The position numbers were made by a program, and so were the translations under genes. From Frankia sp. R82 (lineage in GTDB: Bacteria > Actinomycetota > Actinomycetes > Frankiales > Frankiaceae), in assembly GCF_023716925.1 (NCBI RefSeq), contig NZ_JAMQQG010000297.1, positions 1-34,177 of the forward strand: DNA of 34,177 nt, written 5' to 3'. Below are positions 31,274-34,177 of this stretch, in pieces. How positions within the stretch are numbered: position 1 is the stretch's first letter; every line of letters begins with the position of its first letter. The notes below the pieces were generated by a model. The model worked only from the letters and a program-made list of their open reading frames with translations. It ran no database searches and had not been told where the DNA came from.

Positions 31274-33946
31274 GTGCCTGCACCATACGTCGGATTCGTG
31301 AGCTATGCCCGTATTGACAACACTGCAGATAACGGCAGCATCACGAATTTCAGGGAGGCGCTCGAGAGGAAGATGAGCCAGCTGGCGACAAGGAAGGAGC
31401 GAGAGGCCTGGGAAAACTTCAAAATCTTCCAGGACATCAACATCGAAAGCGGAGCTGATTGGAGTGATGAGACCGACTCCGCACTGGACAAAGCGACCTT
31501 CCTGCTGCCCATAATCACGCACAACTTCTTCACCAGCGACTACTGCTGGCACGAGGTGAATCGCTTTCTCGACCGGATCACCACTACTGGCTCGGGCATT
31601 GTCGTCCCCATCGAATGGGAAAGTGATCTGGAGAGGCCCGCGGACCCGGAGCGGCGCATCCTTCTGGACAGGCTCTACGGGAGCCAGAAAGTGGAATGGG
31701 GTCATCACCGTTTCGACTTGACACGTCCCGGCGCGGTCGAGGCGCTTGAAGCGTTGGCCAGACGTCTCCTGCTGGAGATGAGACTCCCGGCCGCACAACC
31801 ACCCCGGTCCCTCGACGGCGACCTCGACGAGGTGATGCGGGAGACCGCGAGAAGTATCCGGATTCTTCCCACTGATACGGATGTGGTCGACCTGGCGAAC
31901 CTGCTCGTCGACGCGCTGCGCGACATGGCCTACCTGCCGGAGCAGGGCGACTCCAAGGAAGTCTCGGTCCTGCGAGAGATGACGCAGTTCCACCTGGGTC
32001 AGCCGTTCTCGCACCTGAGACAGTCGGCTACTGCCGACACGGTCTACCCGTCGAAGGTGGCTGCCGTGTTGCCGCCCTTCGTGGCGAACTTCCAGACCCG
32101 CACGCGCGAGGTTCTCCAGCAGACGGTCGGAAAGCTGACTCAGGCGAAGGACTCGAAGCAGGTCACGGCCTGCCTGTTGAAGGCGATCGACGATGTGTAC
32201 CGGCGGCGCCCTTTCCCCTTGTCGGAGGACGCACCTCCCGCCCTGCCGGATCTGCGGGACGCGGTCGAGGCGACGCTCGAGGGGCTGGCCTCGCCGCCGT
32301 CCCGCACATCGCCTCCCCCCCTCGACGGCTCTTACCTCTGGGTGTTGCTCCGCCCGGTCGGCGAGGCGGTCGAGAAGATCGGAGCGCGGCGAGAGGTAGA
32401 TCCCGGCGCCGCAGCGGACGCGCTGCGCAGGCTCGCCGTCGATCGCCCTTTCGAGGACCTCGTCGCCGAGATGGGTGGACTCGACGACGAGCGGGTCCGC
32501 GCCGAGATCCTTCTTGCCGCGGTGATGAAGCGCGAGCCCGCTGAGGTCGCCGAGTTGCTGGCGGGTCTGTGGGGAGACGGACCGGCGGCCCCGGACCACG
32601 CGGTCGCGGGAGCGTTGCAGACGTTCGTCCACCGGCAGCTGGCCGACGAGATCAATATCTTCCTGCGTGCGCTCCGCAACAGGAACGGCGCCACGGCCCT
32701 GGCCGACGAGGCCCTGGCCGAGTTCACCCGAAGGACGTTCTCGCCAACCTACAACGTCGAGACGGCCGAGCTCTACGTCCGCCTACGCGCCCCCGAAGGC
32801 GGGTCCACGGCAGAGGCCGTCATGCTGCTCTACCGAGCGCTGACTTTGGCGATCAAGCGGGACGGTGACCGCGAGGCGGGCAGCGCGCCGGCCGCGGTCA
32901 GGAATCTGGTCGACATCCTGCGCGACCGACACCCCGGCCCATCGGTTCTGGAGCACTGGGTCAGAAACCTGCCGAGCCTCACCGACGTCACACCGGGCGA
33001 CAAGGCGGCCGTCGTCGCCTACCTCATCGACAAACTGGGGGACACAGCCGGTTCGCTCACCAGGATCGTCGGTCAGGAGCTCCCGTTCGACCACATTCAC
33101 CAGATCTACGGCAGGTGCAATCTTGCGGAAAGGCGAGTGGAGATCCGCCGGTACGTCGCTTCCCGCGATGTCGGTGCAGAGGGAGCTGCCGCGGAACTGG
33201 CGTCCATAGCGACGGCCTGGAAGAAGGAGAAGGCCCTCGGAGATACCTGGGAGCTGCTGGTGCCGGATATTGCCAGGCTATGGTCTTTTCCTCCCCGTCC
33301 GGTCGCCGAACTTGTCGTTCTTTCGGACCTGGTGTCTGACCGGGAAATCAGGAAATCCCTGTGGGGCGCGGCCAGCGAGTCCACTGAGGGCCGTTCGCCC
33401 GAAGATCTCGCGATTATCCTGAAAAACCTCGCTGTCGCGCCGAAGAAAGCCGTCCAGGAAACCTTTGCTCGAGCCGTCGTCGATATTGCGGTGGAAACCG
33501 AGTCCGCCGACCCGCTGATGAGCTACTTCGCGACGCTTCGCGAGACTCCGGGAGTTGAACAGCGCAGATATGATAAGGCTCTCGATGCCGTCAGCGACGA
33601 GCTGGCGGCGGTCGGCGCCAGGCGGCACCTGTCGGCTCGGCGTGTCATCGGGATCGCCCTGCCGTTGTACGTCCCGAAGCGGCCGGGGATGACGAGGCTG
33701 GAGATAGTGAAACTCGGCGAGACCATGCTCCGGAAGTTCCTCGCCGCCGGTACTGGCAGGACCGCGGACGACGTTGTCGCCGTCGTTACGGCGCTCCAAT
33801 CCGAGGGCGTGGACGAGGGCGACCGGTGCCGCCTTCTCCGTTCGACGGTACGTGCCTGGGCTCAGGATGCACAACGCCAGGAGGTCGCAGGAAGCCTGCG
33901 CCCGAATTTCGATCGCGAGGCGGACGTCGTCGCCAGGATTCAGTGA
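31274..33946 (+). CDS. Large TIR-domain protein (candidate immune effector)
   Basis: The protein is 890 residues long. The N-terminal 150 or so are a TIR_2-like domain: YVGFVSYARIDNTADN (first strand and box 1), FQDINIESGADWSDETDSAL (box 2 region) and FLLPIITHNFFTSDYCWHEV, with Glu94 in the place of the catalytic Glu of TIR NADases. The remaining 700 residues have no family I recognise; they are helix-rich with LxxL-type spacing, as in HEAT- or TPR-like sensors. There is no NTPase motif, so it is not a STAND protein. GTG 31274 has GGGGGA just upstream and puts the domain at the start, as is usual. It stands alone between the cluster and an IS5-like element. A role in phage defence by NAD depletion is inferred, not shown. 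Confidence 0.82.
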   Translation: MPAPYVGFVSYARIDNTADNGSITNFREALERKMSQLATRKEREAWENFKIFQDINIESGADWSDETDSALDKATFLLPIITHNFFTSDYCWHEVNRFLDRITTTGSGIVVPIEWESDLERPADPERRILLDRLYGSQKVEWGHHRFDLTRPGAVEALEALARRLLLEMRLPAAQPPRSLDGDLDEVMRETARSIRILPTDTDVVDLANLLVDALRDMAYLPEQGDSKEVSVLREMTQFHLGQPFSHLRQSATADTVYPSKVAAVLPPFVANFQTRTREVLQQTVGKLTQAKDSKQVTACLLKAIDDVYRRRPFPLSEDAPPALPDLRDAVEATLEGLASPPSRTSPPPLDGSYLWVLLRPVGEAVEKIGARREVDPGAAADALRRLAVDRPFEDLVAEMGGLDDERVRAEILLAAVMKREPAEVAELLAGLWGDGPAAPDHAVAGALQTFVHRQLADEINIFLRALRNRNGATALADEALAEFTRRTFSPTYNVETAELYVRLRAPEGGSTAEAVMLLYRALTLAIKRDGDREAGSAPAAVRNLVDILRDRHPGPSVLEHWVRNLPSLTDVTPGDKAAVVAYLIDKLGDTAGSLTRIVGQELPFDHIHQIYGRCNLAERRVEIRRYVASRDVGAEGAAAELASIATAWKKEKALGDTWELLVPDIARLWSFPPRPVAELVVLSDLVSDREIRKSLWGAASESTEGRSPEDLAIILKNLAVAPKKAVQETFARAVVDIAVETESADPLMSYFATLRETPGVEQRRYDKALDAVSDELAAVGARRHLSARRVIGIALPLYVPKRPGMTRLEIVKLGETMLRKFLAAGTGRTADDVVAVVTALQSEGVDEGDRCRLLRSTVRAWAQDAQRQEVAGSLRPNFDREADVVARIQ

Positions 33947-34052
33947 TCGCGCAAATACGCCATTACTGTCGCCACCATCCTGCACCGACCGGCGCCACGA
34001 ACGTCGCCGCAGGGACCGGCCACCACGCCCACCGATCCGAACACCCACCAGA

Positions 34053-34073
34053 GACAATCAAGAAGATTGTCTG
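34053..34073 (+). terminator. Hairpin after the TIR gene
   Basis: AGACAATC (34053-34060) pairs with GATTGTCT (34066-34073) around the loop AAGAA, about 107 bp after the TIR stop. It is modest in strength and could also be a protein-binding site. The rest of 33947-34100 is otherwise empty. Confidence 0.4.
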
Positions 34074-34110
34074 CTAGCCGGTGGCTTTGCCGGAGTGCTC
34101 AGAGCTTGTC

Positions 34111-34177
34111 TCATGTGGGGTGTGGGAGTTTCTTCCAGCAGGTGATCGCGGCGGCCAGGCAGAGGAACCCGAGGAAG
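34111..34177 (-). CDS. IS5-like transposase, C-terminal end (partial)
   Basis: Only the last 21 codons lie in the window, reading FLGFLCLAAAITCWKKLPHP and T before a TGA at 34111. This hydrophobic L-x-L-A-A-x-x-x-C-W-K-x-L ending is typical of IS5-family (DDE_Tnp) transposases in actinobacteria. The sequence gagcttgtctc at 34102-34112 may be the element's end. The gene continues beyond position 34177, so its integrity cannot be judged. Confidence 0.5.
   Translation of the reverse strand, partial: FLGFLCLAAAITCWKKLPHPT

Overview
The window is high-GC DNA from an actinomycete. Codon use is strongly GC3-biased, starts are often GTG or TTG, and the gene families are typical of filamentous actinobacteria. 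A Frankia-like or related soil or plant-associated genus is plausible from the many decayed insertion sequences and the secondary-metabolism genes, but nothing seen here proves the genus.

Positions 1-13,000 are accessory DNA. Three divergent pairs each match a small NAD(P)-binding reductase with its own regulator: NmrA-like/AraC, NmrA-like/TetR and epimerase-like/TetR. The two TetR pairs have clear symmetric operator arrays between the genes. Two type II toxin-antitoxin operons flank a decayed IS6/IS26-like element at 6211-7040. Between the intact genes lies a graveyard of fragments that look non-coding until read across frameshifts: a HepT-like HEPN toxin tail, an isochorismatase N-terminus with an in-frame amber codon, the C-terminus of a pyrroline-5-carboxylate dehydrogenase, a second IS6 transposase tail, a MaoC-like dehydratase tail and a GAF-EAL signalling protein. 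An intact universal stress protein and an 82-residue orphan protein sit among them.

Positions 12,956-17,854 hold two large exported proteins. One is a secreted protein of three Cys/Gly repeats. The other is a lipoprotein of about 1,147 residues in which two long glycine-rich domains flank a seven-blade YVTN-type beta-propeller. Each gene is followed by a strong hairpin, and a 4 x 16-bp tandem repeat lies between them.

Positions 18,262-30,970 form a compact all-plus-strand biosynthetic cluster: sulfotransferase, second sulfotransferase, alpha-oxoamine synthase, SDR, 14-TM MFS exporter, NodU-type carbamoyltransferase, P450, fatty acyl-AMP ligase (FAAL), acyl carrier protein and a second P450. 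No PKS or NRPS module is present. The simplest reading is that the FAAL activates a fatty acid onto the ACP, the alpha-oxoamine synthase condenses it with an amino acid to an aminoketone, the SDR reduces the ketone, the P450s oxidise the chain, hydroxyls are carbamoylated and sulfated, and the MFS protein exports the product. This sphingoid-like, sulfated and carbamoylated aminolipid pathway is the best candidate here for an undescribed system.

Positions 31,274-33,946 encode a large TIR-domain protein (candidate immune effector). The window ends inside the 3' end of an IS5-like transposase.
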